Shown: positions 49,180 to 61,200, counted from the stretch's first letter. The stretch is 64,000 bases of DNA from Verrucomicrobiota bacterium (GCA_004293445.1 RDYP01000009.1:1-64000), one strand, 5' to 3'. Notes: a model not told the origin generated them from the letters alone. Made by a program: numbers and translations.

Positions 49180-50376
49180 ATGGCCAAGCTTTCGATTCGC
49201 AACCTCGACGTCACCGGCAAGGAAGTCCTGATGCGCGTGGACTTCAATGTCCCGCTCAAGGATGGCGTCATCACTGACGATACCCGCATTCAAGCCGCCG
49301 TGCCGTCGATCAAGCATCTGCTTGCCGGCGGTGCCAAGCTGGTGCTCTGCTCTCACCTCGGTCGTCCGAAGAGTGCCGGCGATGCTCAATTTTCGCTGGC
49401 TCCTGCCGCCGCCCGCCTCGCCGAAATCCTCGGTCAGGAAGTGAAATTGGCGCCTGATTGCATCGATGCCGAGAGCGCGGCATTGCGTGCCGCCTTGGAG
49501 CCCGGCCAAGTGCTCTTGTTGGAAAATACCCGCTACTATCCTTCCGAAGAAGCGAACGATCCCGACTTCGCCGAGGCCCTTGCTGGCAGCGCGGAAATCT
49601 ACGTGAACGACGCTTTCGGCACCGCTCACCGCGCCCATGCCTCGACCGAGGGCGTGACGCATTTCGTCGAGCGGAGTGCGATGGGCTTCCTGATGGAGCG
49701 GGAGCTCGAGTACCTCGATGGCAAACTTCAGGCACCCGAGAAGCCTTTCCTCGTCATCATGGGTGGCGCGAAGGTTTCCGACAAGATTCAGGTGATCACC
49801 CGCCTGATGGAAAAGGCGGATGCTTTCCTGATCGGTGGCGCGATGGCCAACACCTTCCGCAAGGCTCAGGGCTACAAGACCGGCAATTCCCGGGTGGAGT
49901 CGGACAAGCTCGATCTTGCGCTGGAGATTCTCGCCAAGGCCGAGGCGAAGGGTGTGCGTTTCCTGCTGCCTGCCGATACCCGCGTGACGCAGGAATTCAA
50001 GGAGGGTGCGGAGACGAAGTGCACCGCGCCCTATGAGCAAGGCGGCGAGACGCCGGATGGCTGGGAAGGGATCGATATCGGTGATGTCGCAATCGGCGAG
50101 TTCGTCGCGGAAGTGGCGAAGGCCAAGACCATCATCTGGAACGGCCCGATGGGTGTGTTCGAGATCGATAGCTTCGGCCACGGCACCAAAGCGGTCGCGG
50201 AAGCGATGGCGGCGAGCGATGCGGTGACAATCGTAGGCGGTGGCGACTCGGTGACCGCGGTCAACAAGTACGGGCTCGATGATAAGATGACTTTCATTTC
50301 CACCGGTGGCGGTGCCTCGCTGGAACTTCTCGAAGGCAAGGAACTGCCCGGCGTGGCCGCGCTTTCCGACGTCTGA
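49180..50376 (+). CDS. pgk: Phosphoglycerate kinase
   Basis: A 398-residue glycolytic enzyme converting 1,3-bisphosphoglycerate and ADP to 3-phosphoglycerate and ATP. The signature RVDFNVPL is near the N-terminus, LCSHLGRP and LENTRYY follow, then the GGAKVSDKIQVI segment, and the C-terminal nucleotide loop WNGPMGVFE and VGGGDSVTAV. ATG 49180 matches the family start (MAKLSIRNLDV). tpiA follows after 43 bases; gap is not in the window. Confidence 0.97.
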   Translation: MAKLSIRNLDVTGKEVLMRVDFNVPLKDGVITDDTRIQAAVPSIKHLLAGGAKLVLCSHLGRPKSAGDAQFSLAPAAARLAEILGQEVKLAPDCIDAESAALRAALEPGQVLLLENTRYYPSEEANDPDFAEALAGSAEIYVNDAFGTAHRAHASTEGVTHFVERSAMGFLMERELEYLDGKLQAPEKPFLVIMGGAKVSDKIQVITRLMEKADAFLIGGAMANTFRKAQGYKTGNSRVESDKLDLALEILAKAEAKGVRFLLPADTRVTQEFKEGAETKCTAPYEQGGETPDGWEGIDIGDVAIGEFVAEVAKAKTIIWNGPMGVFEIDSFGHGTKAVAEAMAASDAVTIVGGGDSVTAVNKYGLDDKMTFISTGGGASLELLEGKELPGVAALSDV

Positions 50377-50419
50377 TTTGGCCTGAATCGCGCTGTCTAC
50401 TCTCCCAATAATAACGATC

Positions 50420-51187
50420 ATGATCCGTAAACCCATCTTTGCCGCCAACTGGAAGATGAACAAAGGCCCCTCGGAAACCGAGGACTTCGCCCGCAGCTTC
50501 CTGTCGAAGGTTCAGAACCGGACCTTCCCTTGCGATATCGTCATTGCGCCGCCTTTCGTGTCGCTGGCAAAAGCAAGCGAGGTGCTTGGCAACGTGTCGA
50601 GCGTCGCACTGGCCGCCCAGAACTGTTCTCAGTTCGACTCCGGTGCCTACACGGGAGAGATCAGCGCGATGATGCTGAAGGAATTCTTCGTGCACTACGT
50701 GATCCTCGGTCACAGCGAGCGACGTGCGATTTATCTGGAGACGGACGAGGTCATCAACGCGAAGGTCCGCAAGGCCCGTGAACTCAATCTCCGACCGATT
50801 TTCTGTGTTGGCGAGACCCTGCAGGAGCGCGAAAGCGGCCTGCTGGAGAAGGTGCTTCGCACGCAGGTCGTCGAGGGACTCAAGGGCTTGAGTGAGCGCG
50901 ATTTGTTGGACACTGTGATCGCCTACGAGCCGGTCTGGGCGATCGGCACTGGTGTCACCGCGAGTGCCGCGCAGGCCCAGGAGGCCCACGCTTTTGTTCG
51001 GTCTTTGGTCGCCGAGCAATTTGGTGCCGAGAGTGCTGCGAAGATCCGCATTCAGTACGGTGGTTCGGTCAAGCCGAGCAACGCGGCTGAACTGATGGCG
51101 TGCCCGGACATCGATGGCGCGCTGATCGGTGGTGCCTCTTTGGAGCCGCAGAGCTTCCTCGACATCATCGAGAACGGAGTCGCCTGA
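50420..51187 (+). CDS. tpiA: Triosephosphate isomerase
   Basis: A 255-residue TIM-barrel enzyme interconverting dihydroxyacetone phosphate and glyceraldehyde 3-phosphate. Catalytic Lys12 is in AANWKMNKG, His is in VILGHSERR (~95), and Glu is in AYEPVWAIGTG (~168). The phosphate-binding GGSVKPSNAAELM and GGASL ends are intact. It forms an operon with pgk and converges with the NRPS cluster. Confidence 0.97.
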   Translation: MIRKPIFAANWKMNKGPSETEDFARSFLSKVQNRTFPCDIVIAPPFVSLAKASEVLGNVSSVALAAQNCSQFDSGAYTGEISAMMLKEFFVHYVILGHSERRAIYLETDEVINAKVRKARELNLRPIFCVGETLQERESGLLEKVLRTQVVEGLKGLSERDLLDTVIAYEPVWAIGTGVTASAAQAQEAHAFVRSLVAEQFGAESAAKIRIQYGGSVKPSNAAELMACPDIDGALIGGASLEPQSFLDIIENGVA

Positions 51188-51189
51188 GC

Positions 51190-51207
51190 CTGCTGAGAGA
51201 TCAGCAG
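51190..51207. terminator. Hairpin between tpiA and the convergent NRPS gene
   Basis: CTGCTGA-GAGA-TCAGCAG is a perfect 7-bp stem with a GAGA (GNRA) tetraloop, placed immediately after the tpiA stop. No T run follows, so it may be a stabilising 3' structure or a weak terminator. Confidence 0.4.
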
Positions 51208-51247
51208 CGGGTGAGCAGGGCGCAGATGTCCAGTCTTCGCGGTCGTG

Positions 51248-54200
51248 TTATCGGTCGCGTAGGCTGGTGGAAAGCGCTGTGGCGAGTTCTTGAATGTGGG
51301 CTTCGTCGAAGATGGAGAGGTGTTGTCCGGGAACCGGAATGATATCGAGCCCTCCCTTCGCGAGTTCCGTCCAGCCGTAGTCTTTAGGCCACGCGATCTT
51401 GTCGTTGGCGGTCATGGCTTTGAAGAGAGTGATTTTCCCAGCGAAGGGGCGGGGGTGATATTGCTGGGTGGCGCGCCAGTTTTCCTCGCGGACTTGGATG
51501 CGGCGGAGATCGCTATGGGCCTCGGCTGGACCATGGGCGATGGCGGTGGCGACTTCTTGTTTTACGCGGTGGTGAGTGCGGATGCCTTCGGCGATGCGGG
51601 AGCGGAGTCGTGCGAACTTGGTGGCAAGCGGCAGGTGGGCTTGTTGTCGCCAGAAGGTGGTGAAGCGGCCGAAGGGAGATAGTCGCTTGGCGGGGGCAAC
51701 GGGGTTTTGGGTATCGAAGAGTCCGAGGAAATCGACCTGGTGGCCACGTCCGACGAGTTGGCAGGCCATTTCGTGGGCGACGATGCCGCCGAAGGAGTAA
51801 CCGGCGAGGCGGAAGGGGCCGTGGGCTTGGATGGCGAGGATTTCGCTGAGGTAGGCAGCGGCGGTTTCCTCAACGCTGGATTTGGGGATGGGGCCGCTGT
51901 CGCTGAGGGCGCGGGCTTCGATGGCGTGAAGTGGGCCATCGTACGCTGCGAGTTCGGCGAGCCTGCGGTAGAATAGTACGCCGCCATCGCCACCATGGAC
52001 GCAGAACAATGGGGTGGCGTCGCCCTCTTGTTTGAGGGTGACGAGGAGGCCCTTGTTTCCGCCGGCAATTTGGGTGCTCTGGTGCTCCGGTGTGAGCAGG
52101 GTAGCGAGGCGGGCAATGGTCGGGTGGGTGAGCAGGGCGGCGAGTGGCAGGGTGTGGCCGAAGTCGCGGTGAAGGCGGGAAAACAGGCGCAGTGCCATCA
52201 GCGAGTGCCCGCCGAGGGCGAAGAAATCATCGTCACGGCCGACTTTGGCGATCCCTAACAGCTCGCACCACAACGTGGCGAGTGCCTGCTCGAGGTCGTT
52301 TGCTGGCGGGGCTGTAGCGTGGGCTTTGGAAGAGGCGGCTTGTGCGGGGTCGGGCAGGGCGGCTGCATCGATTTTGCCGTTCGGGGTGATCGGGAATGCG
52401 GGGACGATCGCGACTCCATTGGGCCGGAGGAAGGATGGCAGTCGTTCGGCGAGCCATGCGTCTAGGGTTGGGGCGTCGAGGTGGCTGTCGCGATCGACTG
52501 TGGCCCAGGCGAGGATGCGCTTGGTTTCGGCTCCTCGGCCGCGGACCGCGACTTTCGACTGGCGGACTTCGGGGTGGGAGGCGAGGACGGCCTCGATTTC
52601 TCCGAGTTCGATGCGGAAGCCGCGGACTTTCACCTGATGGTCGCGGCGGCCGATGAATTCGATGCGGCCATCGGCAAGTCGGCGGCAGAGATCCCCGGTT
52701 TTGTAGAGGCGGCCAAAGTTCGGGTGCTGGATGAATTTCTCGGCGGTCAGGGCTGCGTCGCCATGATACCCGAGCGCGAGGCCGTCGCCGCCGGTGTGAA
52801 GTTCCCCGGGAATTCCCACTGGGAGGAGTCGACCGGAATCGTCGAGGATCACGACCGTGGTATTCGCTATGGGTCGGCCGATGGGGATGGAGGTTCCCTC
52901 TGCATCGCTTGCGACGATGCTATGGCAGGTGGTGAAAGTGGTGTTTTCGGTGGGACCGTAGCCATTGATCAGGCGGGTGGTGGGCAGGAGCTCGAGGGCG
53001 CGCCGGACGTGGGGCACGGACAGCACGTCGCCGCCGGCAATCAGTTGGCGGAGGCCTGTGAGCGAGGCGGCATGTTCCTCGATCATCACCTGAAAAAGTC
53101 CGGCGGTCAGCCAGAGGGTGGTCACGCCATGGTGGCGGACAGCGTGGGCAATGGCTTCCAGGTTCTTGCCTCGATCCGGGATGACGAGGCGGCCGCCGTG
53201 GAGCAGTGGACCCCAGATTTCGAGGATCGAGGGGTCGAAGGTGAGCGGGGCGGAGAAGAGGAAGGTCTCGTCCGGTGTGATCGCGATGAAGTCGTTGTTA
53301 GAGACCAGGCGGATCACCCCGCGGTGAGGGATGAGCACGCCCTTCGGCTTGCCGGTGGAGCCGGAAGTGAAGAGGAGGTAGGCGGGATCAGAGGGTCCAT
53401 GTTTCGCCGCCGGCAGTAAGGTTAGATCCTTGGCGAGTCCGGCCTGCGGGATGGGGATCAGTTTGCCGCGCCACTTTTCAAAGGCCTGTTCGTGGGGGGG
53501 CGTGGCGAGGGTGATTCGGATGCCGGACTCTTCCAACAAGAGGGCGAAGCGTTCGGCTGGGTAGTCGGGATCGAGCGGAACGCAGGCGGCTCCTGCGAGG
53601 ATGATGCCGAGCAGGCCGGTGATGGTTTCAAAAGAGGGGCGGGTGCAGAGTCCGACGAGTTCGCCGGGTGCGAGGCCGGTGGTGATGAGTTGGTGGGCGA
53701 TGGCGGTGGCGTCGGCGTGGAGTTGTCGGTAATCGAGCTGCTGGTCGCCGAAGACGAGTGCGATGCGGTCAGGCGTGGCATTGGCGATCTTTTCGAAAAG
53801 TTCGCCGATGGTCGCGTCGCGTGGGTAGTCGCTGTGGGATCCCGCCCAGTGGTGGCTCAGGCATTCGTGCTCCTCGCGGTTCAGGATTTGCAGGGCCGAG
53901 ATCGGGCGCTCCGGGTCGGCAGCGACTTCCTCCAAGAGTTGTTGGAAGTGACCAAGCATGCGTTGGGCGGTGGCGGACTCGAAGAGATCGCTGCTGTAGT
54001 CGCAGCAAACGCTCCAACCGTCCGCGTGCTCGGTGGTGAAGAAGTTGAGATCGAAGATGGCTCCCGGCGACAAAGGGGGCAGCAGCTTTGCTTGAATGCC
54101 GGCGAAGTGTCGGGGTGGGGTGGAGATTTGGTGGGTGAAATTGATTTGGAACAGGGGATTGCGGCCGGGGTCACGATCGGGCCGCAGTTCACGGACGAGT

Positions 54201-55252
54201 GAGCCAAAGGGGAGGTCTTGGTGTTCGACCGCTTCGAGCACGGTGTCGCGCACCCGACGGAGCAGACTCGTGAAGGTCGGGTCGCCGGAGAGGTCGTTGC
54301 GGAGGATCAGGGAATTGATGAAGACCCCGATGAGTGGGTTTGTTTCGGCGCGACAGCGGCCAGCGAAGGGTGAGCCAATCGCGATATCGGTCGCGCCGGT
54401 GTAGCGGTGGAGGAGGATATTGAATGCGGCGAGCAGCAGGTGGAAGAGTGTGGCTCCGTGGCTCAGGGCAATTTCTTGCAAGCGGGCGATTCGTTCTTGG
54501 GGAAGAGGGGCGCTGATGAAATCGCCTCGCCAGCTTTTGGTGGTGGGTCGTGGATGGTCGGTCGGAAGGTCGAGCTCCGTCATGCCATCGAGCCTGCTTT
54601 TCCAGTATTCGATTTGGCGCTGAGTGCTTGGCGATCCGATGTGGTCCTTTTGCCACACGCTGAAATCGCCGTATTGGATAGGCAGTGCTGGAAGTGGGAT
54701 TTCGCGGTTTGCTGCAAGGGCTGGATAGATCGTGGCCAGTTCGTCGAGGAGGATGGGAATGGACGCTCCGTCGAAGAGGGTGTGGTGGATCGTGAGGTGA
54801 AGGATGTGCGAGTCGTGGCCGAGGCGGAGCAGCTCGGTTCGAATCAGTGGGGCGCGGTCCAAGGCGAAGGGCTTGATGGCTTCGAGCTGGCCGAGTCGGC
54901 GTGCTTCGTTGTCCCGATGGGTGTCGGGAAGCTGGCTGAGGTCGACGATTGGCAGCGGGACTTCGAGCGATGCGGCGACGATTTGGAGCAATTCACCTCC
55001 TTCCTCCTCGAAGCGTGTGCGGAGGATTTCGTGGCGTTCGATGATGTGGGTCAGAGTTGCCTTGAGTCGCTCCGGCTCGAGTGGGCCAGTGAATTGGCAG
55101 CGGATGGCCACGTTCGCTGCTGTGGCACGGGGATCGAGCTGGGAAAGATACCAGAAATCCTGCTGGGCGACGGAAGCAGGGAATGCGAGGTCGCCTGCTG
55201 CGTGGGCGGCAGGGAGCGTGCTGGCATCGGTGGCGAATGTCACTTCAGGCAT
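51248..55252 (-). CDS. NRPS termination module: C - A - PCP - thioesterase
   Basis: A 1334-residue final module. C domain (~20-465) has H156HTLFDG162, the catalytic HHxxxDG. A domain (~480-970): LFTSGSTGKPKGV (A3), GYGPTEN (A5), YKTGDLCRR (A7), GRRDHQVKVRGFRIELGEIE (A8), PNGK (A10). PCP (~985-1055): phosphopantetheine Ser1017 in FALGGHSLM. Thioesterase (~1080-1330): Ser1153 in GYSFG, Asp1180 and His1311 in GQHLS. It adds the last amino acid and releases the product by hydrolysis or cyclisation. The pocket region (FDPSILEIW; GYGPTENTTF) does not allow a safe substrate call. Follows the hybrid gene with a 10-base gap. Confidence 0.95.
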   Translation of the reverse strand: MPEVTFATDASTLPAAHAAGDLAFPASVAQQDFWYLSQLDPRATAANVAIRCQFTGPLEPERLKATLTHIIERHEILRTRFEEEGGELLQIVAASLEVPLPIVDLSQLPDTHRDNEARRLGQLEAIKPFALDRAPLIRTELLRLGHDSHILHLTIHHTLFDGASIPILLDELATIYPALAANREIPLPALPIQYGDFSVWQKDHIGSPSTQRQIEYWKSRLDGMTELDLPTDHPRPTTKSWRGDFISAPLPQERIARLQEIALSHGATLFHLLLAAFNILLHRYTGATDIAIGSPFAGRCRAETNPLIGVFINSLILRNDLSGDPTFTSLLRRVRDTVLEAVEHQDLPFGSLVRELRPDRDPGRNPLFQINFTHQISTPPRHFAGIQAKLLPPLSPGAIFDLNFFTTEHADGWSVCCDYSSDLFESATAQRMLGHFQQLLEEVAADPERPISALQILNREEHECLSHHWAGSHSDYPRDATIGELFEKIANATPDRIALVFGDQQLDYRQLHADATAIAHQLITTGLAPGELVGLCTRPSFETITGLLGIILAGAACVPLDPDYPAERFALLLEESGIRITLATPPHEQAFEKWRGKLIPIPQAGLAKDLTLLPAAKHGPSDPAYLLFTSGSTGKPKGVLIPHRGVIRLVSNNDFIAITPDETFLFSAPLTFDPSILEIWGPLLHGGRLVIPDRGKNLEAIAHAVRHHGVTTLWLTAGLFQVMIEEHAASLTGLRQLIAGGDVLSVPHVRRALELLPTTRLINGYGPTENTTFTTCHSIVASDAEGTSIPIGRPIANTTVVILDDSGRLLPVGIPGELHTGGDGLALGYHGDAALTAEKFIQHPNFGRLYKTGDLCRRLADGRIEFIGRRDHQVKVRGFRIELGEIEAVLASHPEVRQSKVAVRGRGAETKRILAWATVDRDSHLDAPTLDAWLAERLPSFLRPNGVAIVPAFPITPNGKIDAAALPDPAQAASSKAHATAPPANDLEQALATLWCELLGIAKVGRDDDFFALGGHSLMALRLFSRLHRDFGHTLPLAALLTHPTIARLATLLTPEHQSTQIAGGNKGLLVTLKQEGDATPLFCVHGGDGGVLFYRRLAELAAYDGPLHAIEARALSDSGPIPKSSVEETAAAYLSEILAIQAHGPFRLAGYSFGGIVAHEMACQLVGRGHQVDFLGLFDTQNPVAPAKRLSPFGRFTTFWRQQAHLPLATKFARLRSRIAEGIRTHHRVKQEVATAIAHGPAEAHSDLRRIQVREENWRATQQYHPRPFAGKITLFKAMTANDKIAWPKDYGWTELAKGGLDIIPVPGQHLSIFDEAHIQELATALSTSLRDR

Positions 55253-55262
55253 CGGTCTGGAG

Positions 55263-58200
55263 TTATCGGCGATACGCGTCGCGGTTCAAACGCGGGATGG
55301 GGCTTGGCGTATCGGCGTGTTGCGCTGTGGCCTCGAGTGCGGCGGCAAGGGCTTGGATGGTGCGGAGTCGGAAGATTTGCGCAGGGCTCAGGGGGAGTCC
55401 GACGCGGTTGGCATGGTTGCTAAGCTGGAAGATGAGGATCGAGTCGCCGCCGAGTGCGAAGATGTCGTCATCGCGACCAACTTCCCGAAGTCCGAGAACT
55501 TGCTGCCAGATCTCGGCGAGCTGGCGTTCGGTCCCTGAGAGGGCGACGATGATTTCACGCGGGGCGGTTTCCAGCGCAGCATTCGGGGCTGGCAGTGCCT
55601 TGCGATCTACTTTGCCGTTCGGGGTGAGTGGCATCTTCTCGAGGCTCACGAAGGCGGCGGGCAGCATGTAGTCGGGAAGACGGGCGGCGAGGTGTTCGCG
55701 CAGTTCCCGGTGGTCCTGCCGGGCCTCGCTGCGATCGGGTCCACCGGGTTTCATCGTCACGTAGGCGACGAGCCGCTCGTCGTGGACGTGAACGATCGCT
55801 TGGGCAACGGAGGGGTGTTGTTCGAGGTGGCTTTCGATGTCGCCGAGTTCGATGCGGAAGCCGCGGACTTTCACTTGGTGGTCCATGCGGCCGAGGCATT
55901 CCAAGCTGCCATCGGCATTCCAGCGGGCGAGGTCGCCGCTGCGGTAGAGTCGGCGGTCGAGATGGGAGATGAAGCGATCCGCGGTCAGTTCGTCGAGATC
56001 ATGGTAGCCATCGGCGAGGCCGTCGCCGCCGATCAGGAGTTCGCCGGGGATACCGATGGGTTGGGGCTGGAGGGCATCATTGACGATGAAGATTTGGGTG
56101 TTGTTGATCGGGTGCCCGATGGACACAGGGCCCCTGCCATCACTGAGCTTTGCGATGGTGGACCAGATGGTCGTTTCGGTGGGGCCATAGACGTTCCAGA
56201 TTTCACCACAGAGCGGGGCGAGGCGATTGATGAGATCGCGCGGAACGGCCTCGCCTCCGATGAGGGCTTTGAAGCCGGACTTTCCGTTCCACTGAGCTTC
56301 CAAGAGCAGTCGCCAAGTGATGGGTGTGGCTTGCAGGAAAGTGATGCCGTCGTCTGCGATCGAAGAAGCGAGGCGGTGCCCGTCGATGCTGACTTCACGG
56401 GTGGCGATGACGACCTGCGCCCCGGTGATGAGCGGAAGGAAAAATTCGAGTGCGGCGATATCGAAGGACAGCGTGGTAACGGCGAGTAGGACATCGTTGT
56501 GCGTGAGACCGGGTTCCCGGTGCATCGAATGGAGAAGGTTCACCACCGAGCGATGGGGGATGCGGACGCCTTTGGGACGACCGGTCGAACCTGAGGTGAA
56601 AATGACGTAGGCGAGATCGGTCGCGGAGACCTCGACTCGCGTGAAAGTCTGCGGGTGGGCGTCGATCGCATCGATCAGAGCGATCTGGGCATTGGAATTC
56701 GGCAGCTCGCGGTGGAGCGAGGTCTGGGACAGGATGAGTTCCATGCCCGCATCGGCAATCATGAGACCTAGTCGTTCGCTAGGGAAGGACGGGTCCAATG
56801 GGACATAGGCGGCTCCGCATTTGAGGATGCCGAGGAGGCCGGCGATCATGTCGCACGAGCGCTCCAGATGAATGCCGACGAGATCTCCATGGGCTACGCC
56901 GCATCCTTGCAGGTGGGCGGCGATGGCTGAGGCGCGCTGCTCGAGCTCGGAGTAGGTGAGCGTTTGGTCGAGGCAGCGGATGGCGATCTTTTCCGGTGTG
57001 CGGGCGGCGATCTCCGCGACGAGTTCGTGTAGGACCGCATCGCGCGGGTAATCGCGCGTGGTGGCGTTCCACTTATGGAGAACGAGCTGGCTCTCCGTCG
57101 TGTTGAGGATTGGGAGCGATTGAAGGGGTAGATCGCTGTGAGAGATCGCGCTGTCGATGAGCTGTTCGAAGCAAGCAAGCCAGCGGCGAATGGTGGCGGC
57201 GTCGTGCAAATCGGGGTTGTATTCGCATTCGACGGTCATCCGTTCGTCGCTTTGGACGAGGTTGAAGAACAGGTCGAAGTTGACGTGTTGTTTCGCGTTG
57301 GTGGCGATATCGATGGCGAGTCCGTCGAAGTGGATGTGGTCGATGTTCGATTGGTCGATATTGAACATGGCGTTGACCAGTGGCAGGCGGCTTGCGTCGC
57401 GAGGGAGGCGGAGATTTTCAAGGAGGCTGCCGAGTGTGAAATCGTGGTGTTCCTGTGCTGCGAGGACTTGCTCCTTCACCTCGGTGGCAAAGGATTTGAA
57501 GCTGCGTCCGGGTGTGGTTTGGAGTCGGAGGGGAAGGAAATTCAGGCAGTGGCCGACCAGGTCTTCACGTCCGATGCGGGCTTGGCTGGCGGCTGGAACG
57601 CCGATGACCAGATCGTCTTGCCCGGTCAAACGATGGAGCAGGGTGGCGAACGTGGCGAGGAGAGTGGAGAAGAGTGTGCCGCCCAGTTGGGGTGAGGATT
57701 GTTTGAGGCGAGCGTAGAGTCCGGGTGCCAGGTGCATGGTTTCCATGGCACCGGCGAAGGTCTTCATCGGTGGTCGGCTGCGGTCGGTGGGTAGTTCCAG
57801 CGTCGGCGCGGCTTGTGTGAAACGTGCGGTCCAGTAGCGCTCGGCTGCGAGTCTCTCGGGTGAGTCGCGATGGGATTCCTGCAATCGAGCGAAGCTGGCA
57901 AATGACATCGCCGCGGGGAAGTGGGGTAGTTGCCCGAGCTTGCGTGCATTGTAGGCCTGGGCGAGATCCGCGAGAATGACGCCGAACGACCAACCATCGC
58001 AAACCAGGTGGTGGGCCGTGACCAATAGTTCGTGGTGGTCGTCGGTAAAGCGCGCCAGTTGGAGACGGAAAAGAGGACCATGCACGAGATCGAAGGTCGT
58101 GCTGGTTTCCTCCTTCCGAAGCTCCGCCCATTTGTTGTTCCGATCGGTGGCATCAAGGGCACTCAAGTCGTGCTCTCGGATTTCGATCTGCCGAGGAGCG

Positions 58201-61200
58201 GTGTGGAAGATCTGCATCGCGCCATCGCTGCTGAAGCTGCTGCGCAGAGCGGGATGGCGGACGATGAGGTCGAGCAATGCCGTGCGAAGTGCGGGCACGG
58301 AGAGTGTGCCGATAAAGCGGATGACTTGGGATTGATTGAACGCGAGGTTCGCCTCGTCGCCCATGATGAGAGCATGGAAGATTTCTCTCTGGGCGGCGGT
58401 GGTCGCTGTCGTGTCGATCCTTGGGAAAGTCGGGAGGGTGACGGTTTGTGGAGTGGAATCCGGGAAAAAACCTTTGGATTGAAGTTCAGCCACCGCGGTG
58501 ATGAAGGCGTGGATGATGTGATCCAAGTCATCGTCATCGTGCGCGGTGCTGAAGTGGAGCAGGCATCCTTGCCGGACGTGGACGCCTTTGTCCCGAAGAA
58601 GGAGGACGAGGAGGCCGTCGTGCTCCCAGGTGGGCGGATGCTCGATCCAAGCATGACTGCTGAAGCTGTGGAGCCGGATTGGGACGCCCATTTCAGCGAA
58701 GTGACGGTTGATCGTCCGGCACAGGCGGTCGACGCGTTCGGCGAGTTCAATGTGGAGGCGGGGTGCTGCGGTCTTCAGTTGATCGATCACTGAATCTGCC
58801 GCGGCGAGGACGAGCGGATGACAGATGAAAGTATCGGCGAAAGAGCTTATGCAGGAATCGATATCATCAAGCGTGGCATCGTTCCGCCTGACGACTCCGA
58901 GTTCGTCCATGCATTCGCGTTTTCCTGTGAGCACTGCGATCGGTAGCCCTCCACTGAGATCCTTGCCGTAGATTGCGAGGTCGGCCTTGATGCCGAAGTA
59001 TCCCTGCGCGCCGCCATGGTGGCAGCGGAAGCCCGTGACGAGCTCGTCGACAAGGAGTGCGGTGCCGGAGGCCCGGGTGATGATGCGGACTTGCCGCAGG
59101 AAGTCGCGCAGTTGGAGATCAGGGAGGTGGCATTCGGCGGGCTCGATCAACACGGCTGCGAGTTCTTGTCCGCGAGTCTTGAGGATTTCGATCGACGATG
59201 GGCTTGCGTAGTCGAGCAACAGCAAGTTTGCCTTTCCAGAGAGGGAGTTGCGGTCGAAGGCGTCGTCGCTCGTATCCTTGCAGCCGCGGGTAAAACGGGC
59301 GACGAGGCTGCGCCCGGTGACGCGTCGCGCAAGCTGGATTGCGGCTGAGATCGCGTCCTTGCTGTTGGCGTAGAAACGAGCGCGATCCATCCGGGTCAGC
59401 TCGCAAATCTTCTTCGCGAGCCTGTCGGTGATCGGGGGGGGATCCTCTGATGCAACACCGGACTCGAGGTGGCGCGAGAGTGCGCTGAGAAGCCAGTCCG
59501 GTGAGTGGCCGAACAGGCAGGTCCCGAATTCCATGCTGAGATCGACGTAAACATTTCCGTCGAGATCCCAGATTTTCGAGCCTTTGGCGCGGCTTGAGAC
59601 GATCGGATGGAGGCTGTAATTCTTTGTGGGATCGCCCCCCGCCTCCCTATGAACATCGGCACCGTGGGCTCCGAATCCCCAAGCGTTGGCCTGTGATGCA
59701 GTGGATTTTCGAGCGTATCGGGCGACGAGTTCGTTCGCGAATTTCTGCTGGCTCGGGGTGAACGCGTTTTTTGGGGGCGAGTGGTCGGCTCGACTGGGAA
59801 AGGCTTCGTCTCGTTTTGTGGCGGGGGCGATTTGATGAGGCTCGGCTTCAGGAATGGCGACCGAGGCATCGAGGTGGCGGGCGAGTGTGGTGAGGGACGA
59901 AAGATCTCCGAGCAGGCGACGGAAGGGCACTTGGACGCCGAAGCGCGAGTGGATTGCAGAGACGACTTGAGTGAAGAAAAGAGAGTCGAAGCCGAGTTCG
60001 GCGAAGCTTGCGTCGTCGTCTTCGACGATGGTGCCCGAAAGTTCGAGCACAAGGGCGCGGAGTGCGTCGGCAACGCGCAGAGGACGATTCGGCGCGAGAG
60101 GGGTTGCCTGTCCGAATGGTTCAGGCTTGGCGGGCGGGAGAGTGGAGTCCTGCGATCGATCGATCCAATAGCTCTGGCGATCGAAGGGGTAGGTGGGCAG
60201 GCGGACCCGGGCGCGTTGTGCGTTTCCGAAGCATGCTTTCCAGTCGATGGAGATGCCAGCCCGCCAGAGTGCGCCCGCGGCTGCCAGCAGTTCGGAGAGT
60301 GGCTGGTCGCCTGACGGCGAGCCGTGGATGATGCAGCTGCGTTCAGAAGCTCGATTTTGGTGGTCGGGATTGTGGGGAATCGTGCCACTGCCGATTCTCA
60401 AGATGACGAGATCTGGATCGTCCAAGAGAGCGTTGGAGGCATCGGTTCGAAGGCTTTTGGATGCATGTGGTTCTGTCGCGACGCGAGCGATGAAGGTTTC
60501 GAGCGTTATTTTTCCGTCGACCGCGTCCGCCAGTTCTTGTCCGAGGCCCTGCCCGAGAAAGAGGGATGGAGTCAGGCCCCATGAGAGCCAGAGTTTTGCC
60601 AGGGCGTAGTCGCCTGCGAATGCGTGCAGCGGATGATGATGAGGCGCGCCGTTAAGACGCTCGGGCAGTTGGTCGCTGAATTCGTCGATGGCGTTGCGGT
60701 AAGCAGGCTCGGACAAGAGTGATTCGTGGCGGAGTGGCTTGGATTGTGGGTCTGAGCCAGAGAACCAGAACGCGAAGCGGGGAGATTTTTTCGATACCTC
60801 GCCATCCGTTGGCTCCCGGAGTTTTGCAATCGCTTCGGCGTGGTGGGTGGCAAGGAATGCACGTCGGCAAGCGAAGGGCTTACGGCCGGTGGCGAGGGTG
60901 AAGGCGATGTCGGCGAGGGAGTCCCGGCAAGGATCGGATAACGTCATTTGCCGCTCCAGATGATCGGCCAGTCTCGCGGACATTCGTTCGAGAGCCGTAC
61001 TGCTTTTCGCGGACAACACGAGAAGTTGGTGCGCGCGGCCGGGGTCGGTGATGAGGGGGGCTGGTGCTTCTTCCACCACGATGTGGGCGTTGGTGCCACC
61101 GACACCGAAGGCACTGACCCCGGCGATTCGGGTTTGCTCGGTGCGTGGCCAATCGCGGTTCTTCGCCACCGGGACGAAGGGGCTGTTGGCGAAATCGATA

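Noticed and set aside
52481-58793. Plus-strand open frames through the NRPS/PKS genes
   Set aside because: The minus strand encodes continuous, correctly ordered C, A, PCP, KS, ACP and aminotransferase motifs; the plus frames have none.
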